Shown here: piece by piece, positions 24,031-33,037 of the stretch
Layout of the letters: the number at the start of each line of letters is the position of its first letter
Numbering within the stretch: position 1 is the first letter of the stretch
Origin: Candidatus Bipolaricaulota bacterium
GTDB taxonomy: Bacteria > Bipolaricaulota > Bipolaricaulia > UBA7950 > UBA9294
NCBI GenBank assembly: GCA_030606565.1
Contig: JAUWGE010000004.1
Span: 67,256-103,065, forward strand
Direction: 5' to 3'
Length of the DNA: 35,810 bases
Translations under genes and position numbers: made by a program
Notes under the pieces: generated by a model
What the model was told of the DNA's origin: nothing
What the model saw: only the letters and a program-made list of their open reading frames with translations
The model's database searches: none

Positions 24031-24059
24031 TTGTCATGAGAATCCGGGTATGACACAAT
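24031..24059 (+). promoter_or_regulatory. Possible promoter of the yjbQ gene
   Basis: TTGTCA (24031-24036), a 17-base spacer and CACAAT (24054-24059) match the sigma70 pattern at four positions or more each. The predicted start leaves a leader of about 45 bases containing GAGGAGG. Confidence 0.4.
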
Positions 24060-24110
24060 GAAATAACGAAATTAGCACCGATTACGTCATCGAGGAGGTG
24101 TCACTTCAAG

Positions 24111-24527
24111 ATGGCTGTTTCAAGAATTTCTGTCAAGCTATCCGCGGACGGGGGCATGAGCGATATCACTGATCACGTGCAGGGAGAGCTTGAGAAAACG
24201 GGCTTTGCCGAAGGGATTGTGACCGTGTTTATGCCCGGTTCAACCGGCGCAATCACGACGATTGAGTACGAACCTGGATTGGTGAAGAATGACCTGCCCG
24301 AGGCGCTTGCGCGGATCGCTCCGGCTGACATTCCCTATGAACACCACAAGCGGTGGGGCGATGACAACGGTCGGGGCCATGTGAAGGCCTCCATCATGAG
24401 CCCAAGCCTGGTCGTTCCTTTCACTGAAGGTGAGTTGACATTAGGAACCTGGCAACAGATTGTGGCCATCAATTGGGATACAAGGCAACGAAGAAGAGAG
24501 ATCATCGTCCAGATCATGGGGGAGTGA
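24111..24527 (+). CDS. yjbQ: YjbQ/UPF0047 family protein
   Basis: The 138-residue protein matches the YjbQ family throughout: VFMPGSTGAITTIEYEPGL, HVKASIMSPSLVVPF, and the ending LGTWQQIVAINWDTRQRRREIIVQIMG. The single-domain fold is conserved in all domains of life, and some members show weak thiamine-phosphate synthase activity. A GAGGAGG site precedes the ATG. A methyltransferase gene follows 74 bases later. Confidence 0.9.
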   Translation: MAVSRISVKLSADGGMSDITDHVQGELEKTGFAEGIVTVFMPGSTGAITTIEYEPGLVKNDLPEALARIAPADIPYEHHKRWGDDNGRGHVKASIMSPSLVVPFTEGELTLGTWQQIVAINWDTRQRRREIIVQIMGE

Positions 24528-24601
24528 TCGTTCCCTCCACTACGACACGATCAAGAGGAACCTGCGTTTGCAGACAGGGGATACCAAAGAAGGTGTCGGC
24601 C

Positions 24602-25243
24602 ATGGGACAGGGAAGACGAGATGGGTGGTTCACCCGACGCATCATGCGGCTCACCTGCTTCGAAAAGCGGGCGATGAACAGCCCTAAGCACGCACGGTAC
24701 ACGGAGCGGACAGCGCTTGCTCTTCTTGCGCATGTGGCGTTGCCATCCCAACCGCGTTGTCTAGAGATCGGTTGTGGCCAAGGGGCATTGGCCAGGTTGC
24801 TGGTGGGGCGGCTTAATGCAAGTGTGATGGCCACCGATTTCGATCCGGGCCAAGTAGCTGTGGCCAAGGAACGGCTCGCCGATCTTGGTAAGCGGGTCGA
24901 GTTTCGCGTTGTCGATGCCAGAGAACTTCCCTTTGATGACGCACAGTTCGATGTCGTCTTCTCTTTTGGGGTATTGCACCACATTCCTCGCGGATGGCGG
25001 CGAGCCGTGGCTGAGGTGGCCCGAGTACTTCAGCCGAACGGATCGTTCATCTTCACTGATTTCTTTGTCCCCTCGTTTGTCGGTCGTTTCATCGCGCTCT
25101 TGTTTCCCCGCCTGGACCAGCTAGAGGAAACCGCGCTTAAGACCTGCCTTGCTGACAACGGCTTCCATCTGGAGCACTACGAACGTGGTCGGTGTATGTT
25201 GGGACTAATGAGACATTGCCAGGCTATCGCCCGCAAAGGATAG
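24602..25243 (+). CDS. SAM-dependent methyltransferase, UbiE-like
   Basis: This protein of about 213 residues has motif I LEIGCGQGALARLL, the acidic ATDFDPGQ, ELPFDDAQFDVVFSFGVLHHI and LQPNGSFIFTDFF. This is the pattern of the Methyltransf_11 group. The open frame starts at 24473 inside yjbQ, but the ATG at 24602 has GAAGGTG ahead and fits better. The substrate is unknown. Confidence 0.85.
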   Translation: MGQGRRDGWFTRRIMRLTCFEKRAMNSPKHARYTERTALALLAHVALPSQPRCLEIGCGQGALARLLVGRLNASVMATDFDPGQVAVAKERLADLGKRVEFRVVDARELPFDDAQFDVVFSFGVLHHIPRGWRRAVAEVARVLQPNGSFIFTDFFVPSFVGRFIALLFPRLDQLEETALKTCLADNGFHLEHYERGRCMLGLMRHCQAIARKG

Positions 25244-25301
25244 CGGTGTGGGTCCTTGCCAGGGGATGCTGGGATTCACATGTCTTCAGCCAGTGTGGCA
25301 G

Positions 25302-25958
25302 TCAATGTGCTTCTTGGGCCCGCTTAGTTACCAGTTTCATCCCGTGAGCGAGTAGGGCATCGCGGATTCCCTCCGCTGTCCACTCGCGCCGGCCATCAAG
25401 GACGATCGCGTCCGGGTTATTGAGCAACCACTCATCGTGAAGGGCTTCCAGATCGCGGAGATAGGAAAGCGTCAAGCTCGCTTCTTCCTCTCGACCGCGC
25501 TCCCTAATACGTTCCAAACACACATGGGCTGGCGTTCGTAAATAGACGATCACATTGGGCTCGGCCCAAACAGCATCCTCCAGCCAGTCCCACAGGCAGC
25601 AGTATAGCTGCCACTCTGTATCAGTCATCAAGCCTCTGTGATAGCAGTTCTTGGCGAAAACGTAGCGATCGCAGTAGATCGAACGCTCCAAGACGACGGC
25701 CCGATGCTCTGTCTCCTTCAGAAGTTTCGACCACGTCATCGCCCGGGTGGTAAACGCCGCGAGCTGGAACGTAAACGACCAGCGCTTGGGATCCTGATAG
25801 AAGAGCCCTAATAGATTTGATGCAAACCCCTCTTGCCATGCGGTGACCGGCTCTTCGACGAACCCAAACAACCCGGACGCCCTCAGACGGCGTCCGACCG
25901 TGCTTTTCCCAGCAGCGATGTTTCCCTCAAACAGGATTAAAGTGTCGTAGTTGCTCAC
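25302..25958 (-). CDS. Deoxynucleoside kinase
   Basis: This protein of about 218 residues has the P-loop EGNIAAGKST near its start, then VEEPVTAWQ, the LERSIYCDRYVFA motif and the LID arginines RIRERGREEE. These are typical of the dCK/dGK/TK2-like kinases that salvage deoxynucleosides. The frame extends to 26030 through a hydrophobic stretch that looks like read-through. The GTG at 25958, directly behind a run of nine G, gives the family's usual N-terminus. The gene lies 97 bases downstream of pyruvate kinase. Confidence 0.86.
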   Translation of the reverse strand: MSNYDTLILFEGNIAAGKSTVGRRLRASGLFGFVEEPVTAWQEGFASNLLGLFYQDPKRWSFTFQLAAFTTRAMTWSKLLKETEHRAVVLERSIYCDRYVFAKNCYHRGLMTDTEWQLYCCLWDWLEDAVWAEPNVIVYLRTPAHVCLERIRERGREEEASLTLSYLRDLEALHDEWLLNNPDAIVLDGRREWTAEGIRDALLAHGMKLVTKRAQEAH

Positions 25959-26055
25959 GCCCCCCCCCTTCACCACCAGCACGGAGCATAGCACTATCGC
26001 CATAACAGGGCAAAACATAGGCGACAGCAAAGTCGCCTTTCTGTTCCCGCAGTTG

Positions 26056-27498
26056 CTACAACCGATGCACCTTTAGAAAGTTGGTCCTCCCCCCGCCACC
26101 CAAAGGAAGTCCACCCGTGACCACCACAAGGTCTCCTTGCGTGGCAAGGCCGCGCTGCAACACAGTGCGCTGCATCATCTGGAGCATCTTGTCTGTATTC
26201 TCGATTGGCTCCACAAGCACTGGGATAACCCCCCAGGTCAGAGCAAGCCGTCGCCAGACTGTTTCGTTTGGGGTAAGCGCGACGATCGGCACGGTGGGAC
26301 GCTCCCTGGCCACCTGCCGCGCTGTATATCCGCTCCACGTGGAGGTCACAATCAGGCGGGCACCAACCTCTCTGGCCACCGTAGCTGTGGCGTCGCTGAT
26401 CGCGTCGGTGATAGGATGTTGGTGCGTTGTTGCTGCGAAACCCACCTCGTCCCTCGTGCGAAGTGCCTCTTTCTCTACCGTGGTGGAGATCTCGACAATC
26501 GTTTCCACCGCCCGTACCGGGTAGCGGCCCACTGCGGTCTCACCGGAGAGCATCACCGCATCGGTGCCGTCGAGAATGGCGTTGGCTACGTCACTTGCCT
26601 CGGCCCGGGTAGGACGCGGATGATCGATCATCGACTGTAGCATCTGTGTGGCTGTGATCACAGGTTTCCCGGCACTGTTGCACTTGCGGATGATCGCTTT
26701 TTGGTGGAGTGGCACCTCCTGCACCGAGACCTCGACCCCCAAATCGCCACGCGCTATCATCACCGCGTCGGCAGCATCAAGAATGGTGTCGAAATTATCC
26801 AGTGCCTCTTGCTTCTCGATCTTGGCTACGATCCCTACGTCGGGCTTACCGTCAGCCAGATGCTGGATGAGCCAACGTAGCTCCTGAATCGTTCTCGCGC
26901 TTCTCACAAAGGAGAGGGCAAGGAAGTCCACTCCTTGATTCAACGCGAAGAGGGCATCGTCGCGATCTTTGGGCGTGATCGCCGAGATGTGGGATAACTC
27001 CCCCGGGGGGGTGATCCCCACATGCGAGCGCAGCTCACCCCCTACGACGACTTGGCAGATCAGTCGATCGGATTCCTTCTCCTCCACCGTGAATTCAAGC
27101 GTGCCGTCGTCAAGGAGGAGTGTTGACCCAACGCTAACCCCGTCGATCACCTCAGGATGAGGCAGGTGAATCTCGTCCCTCTCCTTGGTCGTCTTCTTGC
27201 TGGTCAATACAACTCGATCGCCTCTCCTCAATACAAGCGGCTCAGGCTCGATCGTACCGAGACGAAACTTCGGACCCTGCAAGTCGGCCATCACGGCCAC
27301 CGTGGCGCCTTCATCCTGCGCCAACCGCCGAGTGGCAGCGATGTCGAACGCATGCTCGTCGTGAGTTCCGTGTGAGAAGTTGATTCGTGCCACATCCATG
27401 CCAGCACGGATCATCGCTCGAAGCGTGGCCTCATCGCGGGATGCAGGCCCAATCGTACAGACGATCTTAGTTCGTGTGCGATCCATATCAGCCTTCAC
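26056..27498 (-). CDS. pyk: Pyruvate kinase
   Basis: This protein of about 480 residues runs from RTKIVCTIGPAS through INFSHGT and the Mg- and PEP-binding IEKQEALDNFDTILDAADAVMIARGDLGVE to ITATQMLQSM. It has the full C-terminal effector domain. It makes pyruvate and ATP from phosphoenolpyruvate. The open frame goes to 27588, but the GTG at 27498 has AAGGAGGG five to seven bases upstream and starts just before the conserved N-terminus; an ATG four codons later is the alternative. Confidence 0.96.
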   Translation of the reverse strand: MKADMDRTRTKIVCTIGPASRDEATLRAMIRAGMDVARINFSHGTHDEHAFDIAATRRLAQDEGATVAVMADLQGPKFRLGTIEPEPLVLRRGDRVVLTSKKTTKERDEIHLPHPEVIDGVSVGSTLLLDDGTLEFTVEEKESDRLICQVVVGGELRSHVGITPPGELSHISAITPKDRDDALFALNQGVDFLALSFVRSARTIQELRWLIQHLADGKPDVGIVAKIEKQEALDNFDTILDAADAVMIARGDLGVEVSVQEVPLHQKAIIRKCNSAGKPVITATQMLQSMIDHPRPTRAEASDVANAILDGTDAVMLSGETAVGRYPVRAVETIVEISTTVEKEALRTRDEVGFAATTHQHPITDAISDATATVAREVGARLIVTSTWSGYTARQVARERPTVPIVALTPNETVWRRLALTWGVIPVLVEPIENTDKMLQMMQRTVLQRGLATQGDLVVVTGGLPLGGGGRTNFLKVHRL

Positions 27499-27712
27499 GT
27501 AACCCTCCTTGAGCGAAAGTGCGGGTGGGAATCGTGAGCAGACGGCGAGCAACCGGATTTCTCCAGCCGTGGTATCTGCCCACACCAACCCTCGATGAAT
27601 GATACAGCCTCATGCGAGTTCCTGCCGCCTATCTTTCCTACCTTGTAGGTTCCAGCCAAAACCTATCCAGTTAGTCGCTCTGGCTTGTGGCTCGCAAAGA
27701 CAATATCATGCT

Positions 27713-27718
27713 TATAAT
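27713..27718 (+). promoter_or_regulatory. Perfect -10 element for the reductive-dehalogenase-like gene
   Basis: TATAAT with TG four bases upstream. No good -35 lies at 17 bases. The predicted leader of about 24 bases holds the AGGAGG of the GTG-initiated gene. The 250-base gap to pyruvate kinase also holds the short hairpin CCTAC-CTT-GTAGG and nothing else I can support. Confidence 0.4.
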
Positions 27719-27748
27719 AAGACAGTTTCCGTAGCAGGAGGTCACGAA

Positions 27749-28745
27749 GTGATCAAACGACTCGATCTTCCTCCCTACACGATCGACCCTCAAAAGCACA
27801 GCCGGTACGATGAGCGACAGACGGTCTTCATGCGGCGCTTCTGGGACAGAAAAGCGAGCTTTTACGGAAAGGAGTACCGGGAGAATGTGGCGGAAATAAT
27901 CGCTTGCGATAGCCCTGGTTACTCACGCCTTGATTTCGCGAGGATACTCGCCGCATGGACCGTTAATGACTGTTTCAGTGATGCGTTCTCCTGGAAGCGG
28001 TTGGGCCAGGCTGATCCAAGCATGATTAAGATCGGGGTGCATCCCGTGCCGGACCAAGCTCTCATGAGTAAACAGGTTAAAGAGACGGCTCGTATGTACG
28101 GTGCGGACCTCGTTGGTATCTGCGAGCTCAATCCGAAGTGGGTCTACTCGCGACCGAAGCGGGGACCCGATTGAGATCCCTGCAGAGTACAAGTACGCGA
28201 TTGTGATGGGGATCGCGATGGACAAGGAAGCGGTGATGACCTCGCCGGCTTTTACATCGGCCACCGCGACCGGAGTTGGCTATTCGCGCATGGCGTTTAC
28301 GATCGCCTGTTTAGCCCAGTTCATCCGTAATCTTCGCTACAGTGCGATCCCGATGGGGAACGACACCGCCCTGAGCATTCCGCTTGCCATCGACGCCGGC
28401 CTGGGGCAGCTGGGGAGAAACGGCCTTCTGATCACTCCGGGATATGGCCCCTGCGTGCGGATCTGCAAGGTGTTTACCGATCTTCCCTTGAAGCCGGATC
28501 GACCGATCGATTTTGGCATTACTGAAACCTGCAAGGATTGCAACAAATGCGCCACGGCGTGTGAAGTGAGAGCGATCAGCTTTGAGCGTGAACCTTCGTA
28601 CGAAGTTGCCAGTCCCTCCAACAACGAGGGGATCCTCCGCTGTGCGGTGAACGTCGACCGCTGCTACGAATTCTGGGTGGAAAACGGAGCCGCCTATTCA
28701 AACTGCATAGCTACCTGCCCGTATACTCACCGTAGCGCTACATAG
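27749..28745 (+). pseudogene. Soluble reductive-dehalogenase-like 4Fe-4S protein, frameshifted
   Basis: Two overlapping frames together give one protein of about 330 residues. The first (GTG at 27749 with AGGAGG) ends VKETARMYGADLVGICELN followed by PKWVYS. The second resumes with DPIEIPAEYKYAIVMGIAM and continues through LGQLGRNGLLITPGYGP to the ferredoxin motif CKDCNKCATAC and the final NCIATCPYTH. This is the corrinoid and Fe-S module of RdhA proteins, without a TAT signal, so it is cytoplasmic. A one-base loss near 28150-28154 separates the halves. No homopolymer is present there, so a true mutation is possible. Confidence 0.78.
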
Positions 28746-28788
28746 AATACGCGCAAAGACTTGAGGAGGTAAGTTGTCGTCTTTTGCG

Positions 28789-29565
28789 TTATATCTCGAC
28801 CAGCTCCAGATCTCGTGCGGTGCGAATCGCTTTTTCTGGCCGAAGGAGCGCCACATGGCGGTGCGTTCCGCCGTAGGCCTTGGAAGTGAAGATTGTCAGA
28901 CACCGATCTTCGTATAGGTAGGTTGGGGCATGCGGCTGGTGCGAGCGGACGAGCGCCTTGAGTCCAAGGCGATTTAAGATCGTCTCAAATGCGTCTCGGC
29001 CGTACACGGGCCTGCCGAGCGCACCGGGATCGAGCACGGTTCCTGGGGCGTCCATCCAGTCGCCCCAGGTGATGCGTCGCCAGTCCGATGAGCCAAGCTT
29101 GATATCTTGGATCGCCTCGATTGAGTCTGTATCGGGCAATGCGCCGTGCAGGGCAAGTACTCCACTCGGGTGCCAGGCCGCGAACGGAAGGAGCGAGAGG
29201 GTCGCAGCGATGCGTTGCTCGTCTTTGGGAGCGAGGCACTGCCAGAAGTCGGCCGGTGAGAATGTCGTCACTGCCCAGCCCTCGTGGTTTCCCATGAGAA
29301 GAAAGACCGCCTTAGGATGAGCTAGCTTCGTTTGCAGGATCAACTCGAGGTTTCCGGCTGAGTCCGGACCGCGGTCGACGTAGTCGCCGAGGAAAACGAT
29401 CACATGATCCGTGTCGAGGAATCGATCAAACACCCGCTCGGTCGCCTCGCGATCCCCGTGGGTGTCACCAACGAACACGATCGTCTTGTCCTTTGGAAGT
29501 TCGATCAGCCGTCCCTGTTTCTCCAAGATTTCTGCCACATCGGATAGCAGTTCTTGTCCTATCAT
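28789..29565 (-). CDS. PPP-family serine/threonine protein phosphatase
   Basis: This protein of about 258 residues shows the PPP signature: GDTHGD, FLGDYVDRGP, LLMGNHEGW, LALHGALP and VRSHQP. It binds two metal ions and removes phosphate from Ser/Thr in proteins, though small-molecule substrates are also possible. The frame opens with a TTG at 29601. The ATG at 29565 is chosen because homologous N-termini are short, and neither start has a convincing ribosome binding site. Confidence 0.88.
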   Translation of the reverse strand: MIGQELLSDVAEILEKQGRLIELPKDKTIVFVGDTHGDREATERVFDRFLDTDHVIVFLGDYVDRGPDSAGNLELILQTKLAHPKAVFLLMGNHEGWAVTTFSPADFWQCLAPKDEQRIAATLSLLPFAAWHPSGVLALHGALPDTDSIEAIQDIKLGSSDWRRITWGDWMDAPGTVLDPGALGRPVYGRDAFETILNRLGLKALVRSHQPHAPTYLYEDRCLTIFTSKAYGGTHRHVALLRPEKAIRTARDLELVEI

Positions 29566-29601
29566 ACGGCTTAAGGTTACAGGTTGAGCCACGGAAGGCA
29601 A

Positions 29602-29895
29602 GTGTAGTAGCTGAACATCCAGCTCTCGTTAGGTGAACAGCCTACCGCTTGTGAGTTGTGAGCACTGGTCAAACAAGTAGGCGTACGATCGCCGGAAGTG
29701 GGATCGCTCCCAGCGATTGGAGGCTTGAGAGTAGTGCTCACCCATTTAAGAGCCCCTGCTCAGCTCCTTGAAGCTATCCGCGAAGCTATGAACAGAGTCG
29801 TTTGCGGGGCTGTCCTTGATCTCGCGTCAGCCAGCTACAGGGATGTAATATACATCACTGTCGTAGCCACTACAGATTCAATAAAAAAGACTTGA
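29602..29895 (+). other. Intergenic region with an orphan frame ending in a RAYT-like tail
   Basis: No recognisable gene. A 65-codon plus-strand frame (29698-29895) matches nothing I know. It ends DSIKKT, a stop, then GACCCCC, which resembles the terminal coding end of RAYT elements. It is probably a relic. Confidence 0.25.
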
Positions 29896-29907
29896 CCCCC
29901 ACATACC

Positions 29908-29941
29908 GAGGTGAGCCCTCCGATGTCGAGGAGCTCACCTC
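29908..29941. other. Long near-perfect hairpin downstream of the ACT-domain gene
   Basis: GAGGTGAGC (29908-29916) pairs with GCTCACCTC (29933-29941). Inside it CCTC pairs with GAGG around a seven-base loop with one bulged A, giving 13 paired positions. On the minus strand a T-rich stretch (gtcttttttatt) follows only after about 17-20 bases, so it may be the terminator of the ACT gene or the hairpin of a mobile-element end. Confidence 0.5.
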
Positions 29942-29956
29942 AGCAACACTTCAGCC

Positions 29957-30331
29957 CTAAGCTATCCGCAGGATCTGTTTCGCACGTGCTACATTGTCCA
30001 CGGTGAGGACGAGCTTATTTCGCTCCACGCCAGCGTACAAAGACTGCACATTTATCCCGTCGTCAGCGAGCCGACGGAGTAGCGTGGCCAGTTCTCCTGG
30101 GTGATTGGGAATGTCGATGACCAAAGCTTCGTTTTCCTTGAAGTCCACTGCAAGGTCCTGCAAGATCCTCCGCGCCTCGCCAGGGTCATCGATAGCGAGA
30201 CAGATCAATCCTGTGTCTTCCGACCCTAGCCCAGTAATCCCGTCGATGTTAATACGCGCCTCGCCGAGTGCTGAGGCAATCTTTGCAAGGGCTCCGGGCT
30301 GATTCTCCACTGTGAAACGCAACTCCTTCAT
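29957..30331 (-). CDS. Tandem ACT-domain protein
   Basis: This protein of about 124 residues contains two ACT units: residues 1-65 (MKELRFTVENQPGALAKIASAL) and 68-124 (VIDIPNHPGELATLLRRLADDGINV). Stand-alone ACT proteins bind amino acids or similar small ligands as regulators. The frame extends to 30388, but the ATG at 30331 has GGAGGTG at the right distance. No biosynthetic partner is adjacent. Confidence 0.85.
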   Translation of the reverse strand: MKELRFTVENQPGALAKIASALGEARINIDGITGLGSEDTGLICLAIDDPGEARRILQDLAVDFKENEALVIDIPNHPGELATLLRRLADDGINVQSLYAGVERNKLVLTVDNVARAKQILRIA

Positions 30332-30534
30332 CGTTGGCACCTCCTTCTGTTCTATCATAGCCTTCTCGTACCCGCTCGAGCAAGCCATGACCTCTCGCCT
30401 AGTGAGGGACCGCCCCCTGAACGGGAGAAAGGCATAAGTTGACAGGAGGGAGGCACGCTCGCCAGACTACGGTGGTACCCAAAACGAACAGCGAGGCGCT
30501 TCAATTACATGTAGTTGGGATCTGGGGTAGGACG

Positions 30535-31122
30535 ATGATAAAGTCGACAATCACTCGTAGCTTGTTCCTGCTACTGGTCGCAATTCTCCTCATGTCTGGA
30601 TGTGTAATCGAGCCGTGGCCGGAGCCGGCGCGAAAGACCGTACCGCACGAACAGCGGTGGGGCATCTACGCACTGGATCTTTCCTTTGAGGATGTTGAGT
30701 TGATCTACAGCTCTCCCCGCAAGATCTCGACCTTACGCTTAAACAGCGCTGGCGATCGTCTGGTCTTCTCTCAGAAGATCGACGGTGACAAGGACATCCA
30801 CGAGGAGATCTGCACCTTGAGGGTAGACGGTACGGATCACAGGAGGCTCACGGACAATGAACTGTGGGACCTCTGCCCTGCCTGGTCGCCGGACGGTACA
30901 CAGATCGCGTTTCTCTCGGGGCGCGACGGCACTCTTGACATCTTCATGATGAACGCATCTGGTGGCAACGTGCGGAAGATCTATGATTCCGGTGGGCATG
31001 ACGCGGCTTCTCATTATACACCTCCTTTGGAAGCGTCCAATACGCACTCGTGCCTCTGCTCTGTCCTCATCCGTCAGCGGTTTGGTGAAACTCACGGCCT
31101 AGGCATTGTCGTGGAGGGTTAA
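30535..31122 (+). CDS. Truncated TolB-like beta-propeller lipoprotein
   Basis: The product begins with a lipoprotein signal (MIKSTITRSLFLLLVAILLM, then SGC, so the lipidated Cys is about residue 22). TolB/WD40-like blades follow: LRLNSAGDRLVFSQ and PAWSPDGTQIAFLSGRDGT. After GGNVRKIYDSGGHDA the sequence loses propeller character, just where the next SPDG blade should start. At about 195 residues it is too short for a closed propeller and looks 3'-truncated or frameshifted. It would sit on the outer face of the membrane. Upstream 30332-30534 shows nothing else. Confidence 0.6.
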   Translation: MIKSTITRSLFLLLVAILLMSGCVIEPWPEPARKTVPHEQRWGIYALDLSFEDVELIYSSPRKISTLRLNSAGDRLVFSQKIDGDKDIHEEICTLRVDGTDHRRLTDNELWDLCPAWSPDGTQIAFLSGRDGTLDIFMMNASGGNVRKIYDSGGHDAASHYTPPLEASNTHSCLCSVLIRQRFGETHGLGIVVEG

Positions 31123-31223
31123 GAAAAGTCTTGCAATCCAACATTTGAGACTCTTCAATACTGACCCATTTCATTGCTTGTCTCCTGCTCTTCGTCTTTC
31201 CGATTTTCCTTCTATCCTATCAT

Positions 31224-32207
31224 TCATTGGCCCGTTTCTTCAGCCTGTTCATGCACGGTAACGACCACCTTGCCGCGAGCGTGTCCACGCTCGACATATC
31301 GGATAGCTTCGGGAACCTCAGCCAACGAATAGCGTCGATCGATGACCGAACGGACGGCACCCGCTTCGATCAGCTCCTTAACAACGGCCAGGTCGGCCGT
31401 GGTGGGACGCTGGAGCATCGGTTTCAGTCGCTTGCCGCTTGTCAGCGCGACCCACAGCGATTGCAGCAGGAGGCCCACAGAGATTGTGGTAGTCACGTAG
31501 ATCCCGTTCGAGGTCAGGACACGCTGGCACTCGGCGAACGTGCGCTTCGCCACCACATCGAAGATCACATCATAGTGCTCTGCGCCCTGAGTGAAGTCTT
31601 CTTGCGTGTAGTCGATGACCCGTTCGGCGCCGAGCGAACTGACCAGCTCGAGGTTGCGTGTGCTGCACACGCCGGTCACCTCGGCGCCGAACGCCTTAGC
31701 GATCTGCACCGCGAACGTCCCGATTCCACCCGATGCGCCATTGATCAGGACCCTGTCTCCTGGCTTGACCTTGCCTTTGTCCCGGAGGCCCATCACCGCC
31801 ATCACGCTCGCCATCGGCACGGCGGCGGATTCCTCGTAGGACAGTCCGTCCGGCTTTGTGGCTACCAGACTAGATTTGGAAAGACTGATATACTCCGCGA
31901 AGCTCCCGTGTTTGGAGCTGAGGCCGAAAACTTCATCCCCTGGCTTGAACGCCGTCACACTGTCGCCGACCGCCTCCACCCCTCCCGCCACATCGGAACC
32001 CAGCACTTGGTGTCCTGGCTTGAGCAACCCGCCAACCATCAGTCGCGCCAAGAACGGCTTGCCCCTCAGGCAATGCCAATCCTGCGGATTCACAGCAGCC
32101 GCATGGACCTTGACAAGAATCTCGTTATCCCGCACTGCAGGTTTCTCGATCTCGCGGATTGACATTGCCTCTGGCGGACCGTATCTCTCAAAGACAATCG
32201 CTTTCAC
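31224..32207 (-). CDS. Zinc-free quinone oxidoreductase-like alcohol dehydrogenase (MDR family)
   Basis: The 327-residue protein has the MDR layout: HAAAVNPQDWHCLRGK, then GSDVAGGVEAVG, the nucleotide-binding GASGGIGTFAVQIAKAFGAEVTGV and a final GKVVVTV. The structural and catalytic zinc cysteines are lacking, as in NADPH:quinone reductase-like members. Its ATG overlaps the protease stop in an ATGA junction, so the two are coupled. Confidence 0.88.
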   Translation of the reverse strand: MKAIVFERYGPPEAMSIREIEKPAVRDNEILVKVHAAAVNPQDWHCLRGKPFLARLMVGGLLKPGHQVLGSDVAGGVEAVGDSVTAFKPGDEVFGLSSKHGSFAEYISLSKSSLVATKPDGLSYEESAAVPMASVMAVMGLRDKGKVKPGDRVLINGASGGIGTFAVQIAKAFGAEVTGVCSTRNLELVSSLGAERVIDYTQEDFTQGAEHYDVIFDVVAKRTFAECQRVLTSNGIYVTTTISVGLLLQSLWVALTSGKRLKPMLQRPTTADLAVVKELIEAGAVRSVIDRRYSLAEVPEAIRYVERGHARGKVVVTVHEQAEETGQ

Positions 32208-33037
32208 ACGTCTCGCCTCGAACGTTCCGCCCGCACCAGCCGCGTTGTGCCGACTGCAGCGACGATACCGACAACGACCAACCCGAACAGCGCTGCAGAC
32301 ACCAGATTGCTTCTCAATTCAGTTCCTGCCGTGGAACTGGGGACCATGAAGACGATAGCGCTGCTGGTAATGCTGAAGTGAGTCAGCAGCATCAACAACA
32401 TGCTGGCGTTGGCGTTGTTGTGAATCCACGTCATGATCACGGTTTGGAGAATGGGACCCAAGGCCAACGCAATCAGGATGGGGATGGCCCCCGTCCTGAA
32501 CTTCGATAAGGCCAAGTAGTTGATCGGAGCGTGCCAGAGCGCCCATCCCATGCCCACGATAAGGGCTGCAGTCAGTGCGCTGTGGCGTTCCAGCAGCTTG
32601 GGCAGGGCGAAGCCTCGCCAGCCGAATTCCTCCATCAGACATGCAATGAGGGCAATGGGAAGTGCAAACGCTAGCTTGTCGACGACGTCAATCGGGCCCG
32701 TCGGTCCGCCGAGCCAGCCTTGAACAAAGTAGCTCACGCCATAGACGACGGGGATTAGCAGTAGGGACACCGCATACCAGATGGGCTTCACCTGCCAGCG
32801 AACGGCTCGGGCGAAAAGCGCTCGGACTCCCTGCTTGCCGTCGACCATCCGTGCGAACAAGACCCCGAACACGCTGGGACTCGCTACGAGAAACACGAGC
32901 GCGACGTGCATCGCACCAGGTCCCTCGACCGGATCGATCGGTACCAGAGCGATGATCGCGGCCATGAAGATCCAGGTCCATACCACAATGAAAACCAGAA
33001 ACGCCAGCGCCGGTCTTTTCTTGATGAACTCCCTCAT
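32204..33037 (-). CDS. CPBP-family intramembrane glutamic endopeptidase
   Basis: The 277-residue protein has about eight membrane segments and the CPBP (Abi) motifs EEFGWRG at E136-E137, WHAPINY with H169, and a later IHNNANAS. Family members include Rce1-like proteases and bacteriocin self-immunity proteins. The frame opens at 33190, but GGGGGAGGAGA precedes the ATG at 33037. The alcohol dehydrogenase gene follows with a four-base overlap. Confidence 0.87.
   Translation of the reverse strand: MREFIKKRPALAFLVFIVVWTWIFMAAIIALVPIDPVEGPGAMHVALVFLVASPSVFGVLFARMVDGKQGVRALFARAVRWQVKPIWYAVSLLLIPVVYGVSYFVQGWLGGPTGPIDVVDKLAFALPIALIACLMEEFGWRGFALPKLLERHSALTAALIVGMGWALWHAPINYLALSKFRTGAIPILIALALGPILQTVIMTWIHNNANASMLLMLLTHFSITSSAIVFMVPSSTAGTELRSNLVSAALFGLVVVGIVAAVGTTRLVRAERSRRDV

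Noticed and set aside
24473-24601. Upstream extension of the methyltransferase gene
   Set aside because: Overlaps yjbQ and has no conserved sequence. The ATG at 24602 has a ribosome binding site.
25959-26030. Apparent N-terminal signal or membrane segment on the deoxynucleoside kinase
   Set aside because: Read-through upstream of the true GTG start; kinases of this family begin a few residues before the P-loop.
26137-26640. 167-codon plus-strand frame
   Set aside because: Antisense to pyruvate kinase.
31227-32162. 311-codon plus-strand frame
   Set aside because: Antisense to the alcohol dehydrogenase gene, which has clear MDR motifs and coupling. The plus-strand product has no recognisable domain.
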